Shown here: one piece after another, positions 53,538 through 63,114 of the stretch
How positions within the stretch are numbered: the stretch's first letter is position 1
Layout of the letters: each line of letters starts with the position of its first letter
Assembly (NCBI GenBank): GCA_910577115.1
Contig: CAJTMC010000002.1
Location: forward strand, 62,001 to 126,000
Direction: 5' to 3'
DNA length: 64,000 bases
From: an uncultured Lachnospiraceae bacterium
Lineage (GTDB): Bacteria > Bacillota > Clostridia > Lachnospirales > Lachnospiraceae
The notes under the pieces: model-generated
What the model was told of the DNA's origin: nothing
Databases searched by the model: none
What the model saw: the letters and a program-made list of their open reading frames with translations, nothing else
Program-made: the position numbers and the translations under genes

Positions 53538-56500
53538 TTAGTTTGCAACAGCTTTGTCAATCAGATCCTGACCGATTTTCGTCCAGTATGCTGTTTCTGT
53601 CGAGTAAGACGGATCTGCCTTGAAGTCAAATGCCGTAAGCTTGCTGCTTGCATTGATTGTAAATACTGTCTGCGAATTTGGATCCGGTGTCTTTCCAAGA
53701 ACCTGTGCAGGCTTCTTAAGAGCTGTCGTTATATTAAGCGCTTTGCCTTCGCTGTCCTTCAGCTTTTTGATTTCCTGTACAACAAGTCCTGCCTCGATAA
53801 ATCCGCCAAGCTTATTACAGTGCGTTGAATCGCCGTCGCCCATAATCTGCTCGCCATACGTTTTATTACCGCCTGCCGTATATGCATCCTCATACATCTT
53901 CTTCGTTACCGCAAAGGCGTCAAGTAAAAGCACACCCTCTTCGTCTGCAAGCTGTCTGCAAGCCACTACATATGCATCATTGCTTGAAGCGTATGTGTTA
54001 TCAGGAGTCGACTGATGTGTTCCGCAGTCATGATGCGGTCTGATCTTACCGGCATCTGTATAATACATTCTTGCCACAGGCGTCACTAACACAGGTGTTG
54101 CTCCGGCCTCTTTTGCCACATCGACGTACTGTTTTAAAAACCACTTGAATGTACCGCCGCAATTATATTCGTACACCATTTTAGGGCTTCCATCTTCATT
54201 CTTATCCGTACTGCTTTCTGTCTTAGTCCCTTCCGTTTTCGGATAGATTCCGTTTGCATCCGGTTTTCCCACCGGTACAAATCTGTCAGGATAGTTTGCA
54301 GCGCAGTCATTATGTCCGAACTGAATAAATAAGTAATCACCCTTTTTGATGTTCTTTTTAATTTTGTCAAGAGAGCCTTCATTGATAAAGTTTCTTGTAC
54401 TTCTTCCGCCATTTGCATAGTTCACAATGGTTACTTTTTCCTCATTGAAGAATGACTGAATATATTCACCCCATGATCCTTCAATTCTGGCTTTTCCGCT
54501 ATTATACATTCCCTGTGCCGAGTAGTCCTTAACAGTCGAATCTCCTGCAAGGAATACGTTCACGCCGTTTCCAAGAACTGCATCCGACTCTCCGGGTTCA
54601 TCCCAGCCTTCCAATACAGCAGCCGTCATATCAACGGATTTTGCCTCTCCCGACCGGCCGCTTGTCGTCGTAGGTGTTACCTCAAGCCTGATAGTATACC
54701 CTACATCTGCTGTCTGTATCTTATAGCTTCTGCTCTGTTGTGCTGTCTGTGTCGTTATCAGTGTCGCATTATTGCCTTTTACGCGATACCATTTGATAAT
54801 GGAAGCATCGTTTTTGTCGTTTGCCTCTCCCAAAGAATACACAGCTGTCAATGTATGTCCGGGTCTTGGCAAGTTCGAATCACCGTTATCCTGAATATAA
54901 GGATTGCCATTTTGCGCAAACGCAACCGTTGAATCCTCTCTCTGATAATGCTTCGGCGTCCATCCGCCAAAATATTTCTCAAAAGCCGCAGTATCCGGAA
55001 CCGGATTTGTCGTTTTAACAGTACCTGCAACTCTCTTGCTGGTATCTACCGTTTTGCCATCCAAAGAAGTTGTGTTATATTCTGCAAAGTTCGCATTTTC
55101 AGGTTTTGCATTTGACATAGAAGTCCAACCGGCAGCTAAAATGAGATCTGATCTCTCCAGTTTTGTGTTTACAAAGGTAACTTTTGCCTTTGCACCCCAA
55201 GGTCTTCCGAAATATCCCGGATCAACAATTAAGTCCTTGCTGCCTGTTACCGTACAATTCCAGAAAAGATAGCCATTTTCTGCTGAATCCTGAGCTGCTG
55301 TAATATATCCGCCGCTTCCCTTATCACTGTATCCCTTAAAATTCAGTACGCAGTTGTCAAATACCGTGTCACCATCGTAGCAGATATAGTCTGTACCGCC
55401 TTCTATAAAGCACTCTTTAAAGTATGCATGTGCCCCTGTTTTTCCTGTACCAACCGTATCCTGACTACTGAGGAACTTACACCGATAAAACTCTGCATTG
55501 TTACCGCCAGTATCAATGAACATTGCGCATCCACGCTCTGTCGCATTCTTGCTCTTTACATCCAGTGCATAATCTCTTGCAGGTTTTCCGCCTGATGCTG
55601 TAGGCTCTACACCGTCTGCAAGCTCTTCGTCCGTAATATATCTGTTGAGCGAATGCTCAAATACGATATTCTCCGCCAGGAAACCGGTAGACTTAATCTG
55701 TACTGCTGCACCCCAGTTTTTCGGTTCACCCTTCTTATACTGATCATGTGCATTCTGTGCATCATACCATCCGGTAACGCTGCTATAATACTGATATCCG
55801 ATACCCTGATACCATGTAAGCTTTACTTCCTTATCAGGTGTGTCATTTACAAATGAAATGTAAGGAACATCTACTATAATCTGCTCTCTGTATACACCCG
55901 GAGCAATATGGATTGTAATGCGCTCCTCCTCTTTTGTCGGTTTCATGCGCTTAGCCGCCTTAACCGCCTTGCTTACTGTTTCGTAATTCGCATCACCCTT
56001 GTCGGAATACCCTACATAGAGATCTGCCTTTCTTGTCAGGTCACTTTCTGCAGCCGTTGACACAAAGAGGATATCCTTGTTGACTGCTTTTCCTTCCACA
56101 ATAACATGCTCTGTTGTCTGATAATTTTCAATTGTGGCTACCGCACTGTAAATACCATCTCTGAGGTCTGCCTTATAAGACTTTCCGTCTGCAGCGATGG
56201 TAGCAGTGTACTCGTACTCATCATCAACATTCTTGAAAGTGAGTGCTTTAACACCTGTAACTGCATTGCCGTCCAAATCCACAAAATTACCTGCCGCCGC
56301 ATATACAGGTCTTAACTCAACTTCAATATCCGCTGTATACGGCTTGTTCTGGTTTACAATCTTATCACCCTTTACCTGATAGTCATTTACGCCTTCCAGT
56401 GTGATTGTGTACTCTACATCGGGCTCTAATCTTCCTGTAAACTGAGGAGTTGCACTGTCGAGCCCTGTAATTGTAAGCTCGATATCATCGCTCAGCACAT

Positions 56501-59500
56501 CCTCGGCTGTCTTCATAATCACCTTCAGATTTGCTTTTCTGGCATAATCCGCTGCAAAGCCCTTGATTGTACCGGAATAAACATACATTTCTTTCTCTTC
56601 AATAACAATCTTTACATCGCTCTTTCCGGACAATGCGTCATCATCCGTTAACTTTATATTCTTGCTGGCATTCGTAGGACCATAGCCTACTTTTCCTGTA
56701 ATTACCGCATTATATGAGTATCCTGCCGCAAGCTTAGCAGTAAAGCTTGTTCCGTCAAGCGTTGCGGAAGTTTCCGCTTTCGTTGTTTCGTTGACAAACT
56801 TAAGCTTAATGCCTTCCGTCGATGTGAGTGGCCCTAAATCAAGCGTACCGCTTACATCCACTGCCGGGACTCTCTTTACACGGTTTGTAATCGGTTTTCC
56901 GCCTGATGCGTCCGCCCAAATCTTATAAGATCCCGCATATTTAGCAACAAATGAAATTTTTTCATTTTTAGTACCGATGCTTCCTGTATCCTTCTGAGTC
57001 CTATTCGTTCCGACGTATTCAAAATAAAAATCTGTCGCTGTCGAATTGTTCGTACCTACATAAATGTCTATTCTGTCTCCCCGCAGCACATTGGCAATCG
57101 TATAGTTTCTTCTGTTATTGCCGCCTGTACCATTACAATAGTAATCGCCAGCTGCCGTATAACCGTCACTATACTTATACGCTGCCACTCCTGATGGGCT
57201 GCCTGCTGTTTTATTGGCTGTAGCCGAGTAAATTCTGTCATTTTTCAGATGATTCAGCGTCAAATCTCCAAAAACAACCTCACCATCAGCACTAAACTTA
57301 CCATCATTTGCTAAATTCTCATAATTGTTCCAACTGTCTGCAGTAATATGATTCTTGTATGTCTTTTCGTCAGATTCCTCCTTTGCGCCGAAATCCCAAA
57401 CATCAATAATCTTTTCACGATCCTGACCGATTGTGGGATCATCCGGTTCATCCGGTATGTCTGTAGTCGGTTCTGTAGTCGGACTTTCCTCTTCCTCAGA
57501 CTCCTCAGGAATTGTGGTTGTCGGTTTTACCGTCGTAATCTTAAACTTAATGTTCTTTGTGCCATAGTATGATCCTGTGGTTCTTGCTTCGATCATTACC
57601 GTAGCTGTTCCTGCTTTATTGTTGTTTCTGTATGAAACAATCCGAATATCCTTTGCCTCTACGCCGAGAAGAACCTTTGCAATATCTTTCTCTGTAAGAG
57701 TTACCGTGTTTACGCCATCAAAATACTGATTCTCAATATTGGCAATCTGCTTTACCTTACTCAGATTTGATGCCGTGCGGCATGCTAACCTTGTTTCCTT
57801 GTACTTGTTCGCATATCTGATATCCGGTGTGACCGTAATGCTTCTGCTTGTACGCTTAATAATAACGTCTGATTCCTTAACCTTTACGCCTGCTGCATCT
57901 GTTATCTTTGCTGCGTTTATAATTTTACCGGCGTCTGCTCCAACTTTTTCTTCATCCAACACAACGCCGTCCTTCATATGGTACTTACCCGGAACTACCG
58001 TGAACACTACTGTGGTATTCTTAAATACATTTCTGTATGCATTTTTACCTGTGATTTTTACCTCACCAACATCGCCAACAGAAGTTGCCGTGCAGCCTCT
58101 ATAGTTTACAGTATAGTCTGTTCCTTCTCTCAGCGTTGCTCCGCTTTCCGTCGTAAAGCTTGTAAGTCTTGGTCCCTTTGAAGAAAATTCTGCTTCAAGT
58201 ACCGGATTTACAATGTCATTAAAATCATCTAATGATGATGCAATATCAGTGTCTACTGTTACTGTATATCTTATTTTTACAGTACCTGAAAGGTTATTCA
58301 AGCCTGTAATTTCAGCTACTGCCGTACCCTTCTTTGCATTGTTCTTATAAACAACCTTATAGTCTGTACGCGAACTGAGTGTATTATCACCAATTGATAA
58401 TGTAAGATTCTCAAGCACTACAGGGCTGCCCTTGTATGCAAACGCATCTGACGGATTGGGAGATGCCAAATAGGATCCGCCGTTTCTGTCTGTCTGCGTA
58501 AATTTTGCATTGTCCGCATTAATAGTTGTCTTTGAAAGATTTCTCTTCTTAATGCTGAAGTTAAATACCTTTGAGCCATAGTAGTCATTCTGTCCGATAA
58601 CCGTAACAGTTGCTCTACCTACATTTACGTTGTTCTTGTATACAATATTATAGTTCTCTTCCGCAATACCGGCAAGTCCTTCTACTCTCGGTGTAATGTA
58701 AGTACCTGTATACAATGCGTTCTTTACATCATCTTTATTGAGTGAAAGCTTGAGTTTCTTAATGTCTGTCTTCTCTGTCGTTTTCTTGTCAATGATTTCG
58801 TATGAAACCGTCGTCTTTCCTACAAATGTACCAACGTCTGTTACTTCTCCGGTACCTGTAACAACAATTGTCTGTGGTCCTACTGTAATACCGTCAGAGC
58901 CTTTTGCAAATGCCAGTCTGTAATGCAGACCCTCTGTAAGCTGCTGATTATAGGTATTTCCGTCCTTGTCTGTGTATGTATAGGTCACTGTAACAGCATA
59001 CTGCTGCTTCTTTCCTTTCACAAGGTTCGCTGCCTCTACCTTGATTTTGTCGCTGTCTAATGATATCGGCTTCTTTACATCATCTGCTGTTATTTTTGAC
59101 TCTTCTGTGTCGCTTACTTCTACTTCTGAGCTTTCTTCCTCCGTATCCGGCTGACTCGGCTCTTCTTCGCCCGAGCTTGGCTGGCTTGGCTTTTCTTCGC
59201 CTGAGCTTGGCTGGCTTGGCTTTTCTTCGCCTGAGCTTGGCTGGCTTGGCTTTTCTTCGCTTGAAGGTGTGTCGCTTGGTTTCTCTTCCGAAGCTGACTG
59301 GCTCGGTTTCGGATCCTCACCTTCGGGAGTCTTTTCAATTGAAATCGCTCCTGCCATTACCTTAGAGCCGCCTGCCCAGAACCAATAGGTATGACCTGCT
59401 TCCATTGAGAAAGTATACTTTGATCCACTGTATGAAGTCGAAGATGGATCCTTTGGAATGTCTTGTGACGCATCCGAATCATTTGCCTGATCTCTAAAAT

Positions 59501-62264
59501 GGAAGTTCTTTGATCTGTTATCTCTTACAATAAATGTTATTTTACTGTTTTTTACTGCCGTAATCTTAAATGCCGCCTTATTGTCAATCGGTAAGCTTTC
59601 CGTATCTGACGGACCTGTTGAACCTTGTACACAGCCTTCATAATCCTTGCCTCCGTAGCTGAAAGCATAAGAGTCTTTTGCCGGATCATTGCCTTCCCTG
59701 GTCCAAAACGGCATGTCCTGAGCTACCTCAATAATTGCCGTATTCTTATATCCGTAAAGCTTGCCTTTCTTAAATCCATCTGTTTTTGAAATTTCAACTT
59801 CTCCACCGTCACCATCTACCGTGAGGTCGTCACCTGTCGGTACATCAGGTCCCGGATCCGGTTCTGTTGTTGTATCCATGATGTCAATTTCTTTTCCGTC
59901 AACTGTAAGCTTAATATCGCTGAATGAAATGTCTGCATTTCTTGACACGAACATACCAATATATTGATATTGGTCATCCATTGACGTAAGCATGAAATCA
60001 TATCCGCCTGACTGTGTCGGATTATTGCCAAACGTACACTCGTATCCATCACCATTAAATGCAAGCCTTAAATCATAGACATCTCCTGCTTTAGGTGCCG
60101 CAATACCAGACGAGTTTTTATTTAACTTACCATCTTTATAATAAAAGCAATTTGAATTGCCATCTGCAAGCGTACCTGCTACCACAAAATCGCCATTCAG
60201 AGTCTTATCATTTATGTCAATAAACATGTTGTCACGCGCCATAAGACCAAAGCCCGCCTGACTGGGATTTGAGATACTTGCGCTTATTTCGTTTACGGTT
60301 GCTTTGGCTGAAAGTGTAAATTTCGCATCCGAAGGTATTCGGTAATAATACATTACTATACCATTCTCTGTATTCGAAAGTTTACCATTTCCGCTGGCTT
60401 TCAAATGCATATTTCCAGCAGCATCCTTGCCAATCGTAAATAAACTTGTTGTCGGACTCTTACCTAAAGATCCAAACGCACTACCTTTAAAAATGCCATA
60501 TGGTTCCCATAATTTGCTGTCTGTTGTCGGCGGCGTATATGTTGGTTCTTCATAACCAGGATTAGGCTTTAAATCATTTTCCTCTGTGGGTTCTTTTCCT
60601 TGGGTTTTTACATGACTTGCAATGTCTAAATCGGTAAACTTCGCGATTTCCTCCGCAAGCATATATGCTACTCTTTTCGCACCATAAATATTCAAGTGCG
60701 TGTTATCCACAGATGTTTCCTTACTATTCGTCCATGCATGAAGTTTCAATGTTCCACTGTTGCCAGCAGACACCCAATATTCTTTCGTAAGCGTTGTTAA
60801 ATCAACAACTTTAACGTTTTTATCTTTTTCAAGCTGTTTAATTGCAGCCGGATAGTCGCCGTCAGCGGTGACATGAAGAACGGAACCCTTATATTCTCCC
60901 TCAGTCCTCCTTACAATCGGCGTACATATAATCGCTGTTGCCCCCTTCTTCTCCGCCAATTTTACGTAATTATCGTACAAAGACTTGGCAAATGAACCTT
61001 CCGTCTGCCAATCGCCCACAGGACTTGTATATCTTCCAGGGTTCTGCTCATCATCTGCTTTCTCATCATTATGCCCAAAACCAACGATAAGGACATCACC
61101 TTGTTTGATACCTTCCGTTAACGTAGTATAATTCTTCTCTTTCGTAAAATTCTTTGAGCTTCTGCCTGATAAAGCCAAATTATTTACTTCATAATATCCG
61201 TCCAAATAATTTTGGATCTGCGTGCCATATCCATATCTGGGATAATAGTAATTGTCATCAAATGAACTTACTGTTGAATCACCAACTACCCATACTGTGT
61301 GTTTTTGGTCGTCCGGTATTGGATCAGTTTCAGGTTCGCTTGTCGGCTCAGATGTCGGCTCCTGCACTGATGAGGGCTCAACAGTGCTTGCAGGCTCGCT
61401 GCCGCCTTCACCTTCAAAATAAACGCCCCAAATATGCATACCACTGCTTACTGAGCCAATATAATAATTGCCTTTATCAGGTACGTCATAAGGTAGTTTT
61501 ACAATAGCGTTACTACAAGGTACGGTTCCTCTGCCAACTTCCTTTCCCTTACCAGTGGCGCCATCCGTATAACTAAACAGGCCGCAATAACGATCTTCTG
61601 TCTTACCCGTTGATCCCATTTGTGCATATACTGTCAATTTTCCTTTTCCGGTTGTTTTAAAATGGATACTGCTATCGGCAATTGCGCTTGAACCACCAAA
61701 CTTAATTCTTGCCGTAAATACTTTTCCATCTATTTCATCGCTTGTTTTACCTGTTTCAATTGTAACAGCTTTGGCACCTGATCTTATAAAAAAATCTCCT
61801 ACCGATACAGGGTCTGCTCCAGCAGCAATTGTTTGCGCTGTAAGATTTTTATCATCAAGACTAAAGCTCCCTGCCTTATTATTCTCTTCCTTTGTCGTCT
61901 CCTCGGCATCGTCCTTCTCTTTCTTTTCCTCTACGATGCTCTCGGCAACTTCTTCCTTCGCGTCGCTCTTTGAAGTTTCTTCTTTAGAAACAGCTTCCTT
62001 AGAAGTCTCTTCTTTTGCAGCTTCGCTGGTGTTTTCCTCCTCCGCGTCTGCTCCGGAGTCCTCATCAGGTGTTTCTTCTGCTGCCTTGTCAGAAACAACC
62101 TCTGCTTCGTTTTCTTCCGTCTCCTCAACATACCCCGCAGTCTCCGTTGAGGCTTCAGCGGCATACGCGGTCATACCTGACGGCGCCATTCCGGAGATTA
62201 CCATTGCTCCGGACAGCACAAACGCCATAATCCGTTTTGCCAGCTTGTTCTTCATGTTAAGCAT
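53538..62264 (-). CDS. giant secreted pectin enzyme: SGNH esterase / pectin methylesterase / SGNH esterase
   Basis: A 2908-residue exported protein. A signal peptide (cut near MTAYAAE) and a Glu/Ser/Thr-rich region (to about 130) are followed by a beta-sandwich module. SGNH domain 1 lies at about 320-540 (VVGDSTVSSF, GHNDE, DNTHLN), like CE12 rhamnogalacturonan acetylesterases. Two more beta-sandwich modules, a Pro/Ser/Glu linker with 10-residue repeats (about 1005-1035) and several Ig-like repeats lead to a CE8 pectin methylesterase at about 2080-2410 (SSQDTVGTG, GGTDYICYDG, GYFGRPWG). SGNH domain 2 spans about 2565-2815 (LAGDSTVKDY, FGHNDC, DSTHCNK). No LPXTG or dockerin is seen at the C-terminus. 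It should strip methyl and acetyl groups from pectin outside the cell. ATG 62264 follows AGGAGG. Confidence 0.92.
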   Translation of the reverse strand: MLNMKNKLAKRIMAFVLSGAMVISGMAPSGMTAYAAEASTETAGYVEETEENEAEVVSDKAAEETPDEDSGADAEEENTSEAAKEETSKEAVSKEETSKSDAKEEVAESIVEEKKEKDDAEETTKEENNKAGSFSLDDKNLTAQTIAAGADPVSVGDFFIRSGAKAVTIETGKTSDEIDGKVFTARIKFGGSSAIADSSIHFKTTGKGKLTVYAQMGSTGKTEDRYCGLFSYTDGATGKGKEVGRGTVPCSNAIVKLPYDVPDKGNYYIGSVSSGMHIWGVYFEGEGGSEPASTVEPSSVQEPTSEPTSEPETDPIPDDQKHTVWVVGDSTVSSFDDNYYYPRYGYGTQIQNYLDGYYEVNNLALSGRSSKNFTKEKNYTTLTEGIKQGDVLIVGFGHNDEKADDEQNPGRYTSPVGDWQTEGSFAKSLYDNYVKLAEKKGATAIICTPIVRRTEGEYKGSVLHVTADGDYPAAIKQLEKDKNVKVVDLTTLTKEYWVSAGNSGTLKLHAWTNSKETSVDNTHLNIYGAKRVAYMLAEEIAKFTDLDIASHVKTQGKEPTEENDLKPNPGYEEPTYTPPTTDSKLWEPYGIFKGSAFGSLGKSPTTSLFTIGKDAAGNMHLKASGNGKLSNTENGIVMYYYRIPSDAKFTLSAKATVNEISASISNPSQAGFGLMARDNMFIDINDKTLNGDFVVAGTLADGNSNCFYYKDGKLNKNSSGIAAPKAGDVYDLRLAFNGDGYECTFGNNPTQSGGYDFMLTSMDDQYQYIGMFVSRNADISFSDIKLTVDGKEIDIMDTTTEPDPGPDVPTGDDLTVDGDGGEVEISKTDGFKKGKLYGYKNTAIIEVAQDMPFWTREGNDPAKDSYAFSYGGKDYEGCVQGSTGPSDTESLPIDNKAAFKITAVKNSKITFIVRDNRSKNFHFRDQANDSDASQDIPKDPSSTSYSGSKYTFSMEAGHTYWFWAGGSKVMAGAISIEKTPEGEDPKPSQSASEEKPSDTPSSEEKPSQPSSGEEKPSQPSSGEEKPSQPSSGEEEPSQPDTEEESSEVEVSDTEESKITADDVKKPISLDSDKIKVEAANLVKGKKQQYAVTVTYTYTDKDGNTYNQQLTEGLHYRLAFAKGSDGITVGPQTIVVTGTGEVTDVGTFVGKTTVSYEIIDKKTTEKTDIKKLKLSLNKDDVKNALYTGTYITPRVEGLAGIAEENYNIVYKNNVNVGRATVTVIGQNDYYGSKVFNFSIKKRNLSKTTINADNAKFTQTDRNGGSYLASPNPSDAFAYKGSPVVLENLTLSIGDNTLSSRTDYKVVYKNNAKKGTAVAEITGLNNLSGTVKIRYTVTVDTDIASSLDDFNDIVNPVLEAEFSSKGPRLTSFTTESGATLREGTDYTVNYRGCTATSVGDVGEVKITGKNAYRNVFKNTTVVFTVVPGKYHMKDGVVLDEEKVGADAGKIINAAKITDAAGVKVKESDVIIKRTSRSITVTPDIRYANKYKETRLACRTASNLSKVKQIANIENQYFDGVNTVTLTEKDIAKVLLGVEAKDIRIVSYRNNNKAGTATVMIEARTTGSYYGTKNIKFKITTVKPTTTIPEESEEEESPTTEPTTDIPDEPDDPTIGQDREKIIDVWDFGAKEESDEKTYKNHITADSWNNYENLANDGKFSADGEVVFGDLTLNHLKNDRIYSATANKTAGSPSGVAAYKYSDGYTAAGDYYCNGTGGNNRRNYTIANVLRGDRIDIYVGTNNSTATDFYFEYVGTNRTQKDTGSIGTKNEKISFVAKYAGSYKIWADASGGKPITNRVKRVPAVDVSGTLDLGPLTSTEGIKLKFVNETTKAETSATLDGTSFTAKLAAGYSYNAVITGKVGYGPTNASKNIKLTDDDALSGKSDVKIVIEEKEMYVYSGTIKGFAADYARKANLKVIMKTAEDVLSDDIELTITGLDSATPQFTGRLEPDVEYTITLEGVNDYQVKGDKIVNQNKPYTADIEVELRPVYAAAGNFVDLDGNAVTGVKALTFKNVDDEYEYTATIAADGKSYKADLRDGIYSAVATIENYQTTEHVIVEGKAVNKDILFVSTAAESDLTRKADLYVGYSDKGDANYETVSKAVKAAKRMKPTKEEERITIHIAPGVYREQIIVDVPYISFVNDTPDKEVKLTWYQGIGYQYYSSVTGWYDAQNAHDQYKKGEPKNWGAAVQIKSTGFLAENIVFEHSLNRYITDEELADGVEPTASGGKPARDYALDVKSKNATERGCAMFIDTGGNNAEFYRCKFLSSQDTVGTGKTGAHAYFKECFIEGGTDYICYDGDTVFDNCVLNFKGYSDKGSGGYITAAQDSAENGYLFWNCTVTGSKDLIVDPGYFGRPWGAKAKVTFVNTKLERSDLILAAGWTSMSNAKPENANFAEYNTTSLDGKTVDTSKRVAGTVKTTNPVPDTAAFEKYFGGWTPKHYQREDSTVAFAQNGNPYIQDNGDSNLPRPGHTLTAVYSLGEANDKNDASIIKWYRVKGNNATLITTQTAQQSRSYKIQTADVGYTIRLEVTPTTTSGRSGEAKSVDMTAAVLEGWDEPGESDAVLGNGVNVFLAGDSTVKDYSAQGMYNSGKARIEGSWGEYIQSFFNEEKVTIVNYANGGRSTRNFINEGSLDKIKKNIKKGDYLFIQFGHNDCAANYPDRFVPVGKPDANGIYPKTEGTKTESSTDKNEDGSPKMVYEYNCGGTFKWFLKQYVDVAKEAGATPVLVTPVARMYYTDAGKIRPHHDCGTHQSTPDNTYASSNDAYVVACRQLADEEGVLLLDAFAVTKKMYEDAYTAGGNKTYGEQIMGDGDSTHCNKLGGFIEAGLVVQEIKKLKDSEGKALNITTALKKPAQVLGKTPDPNSQTVFTINASSKLTAFDFKADPSYSTETAYWTKIGQDLIDKAVAN
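59161..59250 (-). repeat. three 30-bp tandem repeats in the linker
   Basis: Two identical 30-base units (59191-59220, 59221-59250) and one with two changes (59161-59190) encode a 10-residue SQPSSGEEKP-like unit. Slippage would change linker length in frame. Confidence 0.85.
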
Positions 62265-62335
62265 ACCCGCTCCTCCTTTTTATTTTTATTCTCAGAGCGC
62301 AAAAAGCCCTTTTTACACTCTAATCCTATGATAAT

Positions 62336-62366
62336 ATTATAAGGCATGACACGGGGTCAGAGTCAA
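62336..62366 (-). promoter_or_regulatory. promoter of the giant pectin enzyme gene
   Basis: Minus strand TTGACT (62366-62361), 19-base spacer, TATAAT (62341-62336), about 70 bases before the start codon. Confidence 0.6.
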
Positions 62367-62390
62367 TTCAATTTTCCCAAATAATCCCAC

Positions 62391-62431
62391 AAAAAACAGC
62401 CGCTTGTACTGTGAATTTTGTACAATCGGCT
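62391..62431 (-). terminator. minus-strand terminator with no obvious gene in front
   Basis: AGCCGCTTGTAC (62398-62409) pairs with GTACAATCGGCT (62420-62431) with one mismatch; on the minus strand a TTTTTT run follows. No minus-strand ORF lies between here and the DUF1858 gene. In 62265-62721 I see only this, the two promoters and AT-rich sequence. Confidence 0.6.
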
Positions 62432-62626
62432 ATTTGATTTCACATAATATTTTGTTACTTTGCCCTACTGCATCTCATATTTGCGCTTTCATTGATAAAC
62501 TGTACTGATTGTTACACTTTAATCATTACAGATATGTAAAAAGCGTAAAGCCTTATTTCATTTGAGCTTCCTTATATAAAAATCCGCATGGTTTTTATTA
62601 AAATTTCGTTAAAACTACCACAAGGC

Positions 62627-62655
62627 TTGATAATTTTTTAAAGATGTATGATAAT
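62627..62655 (+). promoter_or_regulatory. promoter of the DUF1858 gene
   Basis: TTGATA (62627-62632), 17-base spacer, GATAAT (62650-62655), about 65 bases before the start. Confidence 0.6.
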
Positions 62656-62721
62656 GAATGGTAGCTTTAACTGTAAATCATTACAAATTATCAAAGGAAA
62701 TAAATTCAGGAGGATTTTATC

Positions 62722-62916
62722 ATGGCAGAAATAACAAAGGATATGACAATCGGCGAGATTTTGAGGACAACCCCCGACGTGGCTCCCATTCTAATGAATG
62801 CAGGAATGCATTGTCTTGGCTGCCCTTCCGCACAGGGCGAGTCTTTAGAGGAAGCCGCAATGGTTCATGGACTTGACATCGACAGCCTGATGGCTGAAAT
62901 TGCAAAGCTTGCATAA
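62722..62916 (+). CDS. DUF1858 small redox-type protein
   Basis: A 64-residue single-domain protein of the DUF1858 family, related to the N-terminal domain of ScdA-like iron-sulfur repair proteins. The pattern is complete: MTIGEILRTTPDVAPILMNAGMHCLGCP, with the CxxC pair CLGC, then SLEEAAMVHGLD. It may bind a metal or act in thiol redox chemistry; the precise role is unknown. ATG 62722 follows AGGAGGA. It has its own promoter and terminator. Confidence 0.92.
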   Translation: MAEITKDMTIGEILRTTPDVAPILMNAGMHCLGCPSAQGESLEEAAMVHGLDIDSLMAEIAKLA

Positions 62917-62926
62917 TTAAAACAGG

Positions 62927-62974
62927 AAAAAGGTGTAACGCTTACAGGTTGTGTAAAGTATTGCACCTTTTTTT
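62927..62974 (+). terminator. terminator of the DUF1858 gene
   Basis: AAAAAGGTG (62927-62935) pairs with CACCTTTTT (62964-62972), with a second inner stem between, followed by a T-run. Confidence 0.8.
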
Positions 62975-63054
62975 GTTAACCGGCATTCCATGTAAATGCA
63001 AAATGCAGCACAAAGCGGCACAATCTTTTTTAATCCTATACATTTTCAAACTTC

Positions 63055-63091
63055 AAAAAAGTCTAATGCTACATCCCTCATAGCATTAGAC
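63055..63091 (-). terminator. terminator of mecA
   Basis: GTCTAATGCTA (63061-63071) pairs perfectly with TAGCATTAGAC (63081-63091); the minus strand ends in TTTTTT. Confidence 0.85.
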
Positions 63092-63114
63092 CTCTTTCCT
63101 AATTCTCCGAAATT

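Noticed and set aside
59161..59250. Regular repeats considered as a CRISPR array
   Set aside because: Units abut without unique spacers and lie inside a coding frame.
59060..59365. Leucine-rich plus-strand ORF
   Set aside because: Antisense of the Pro/Ser/Glu linker repeats.
61771..62331. Plus-strand 186-residue ORF rich in Ser
   Set aside because: Antisense of the Glu/Ser/Thr-rich N-terminal region of the giant enzyme; no ribosome site.
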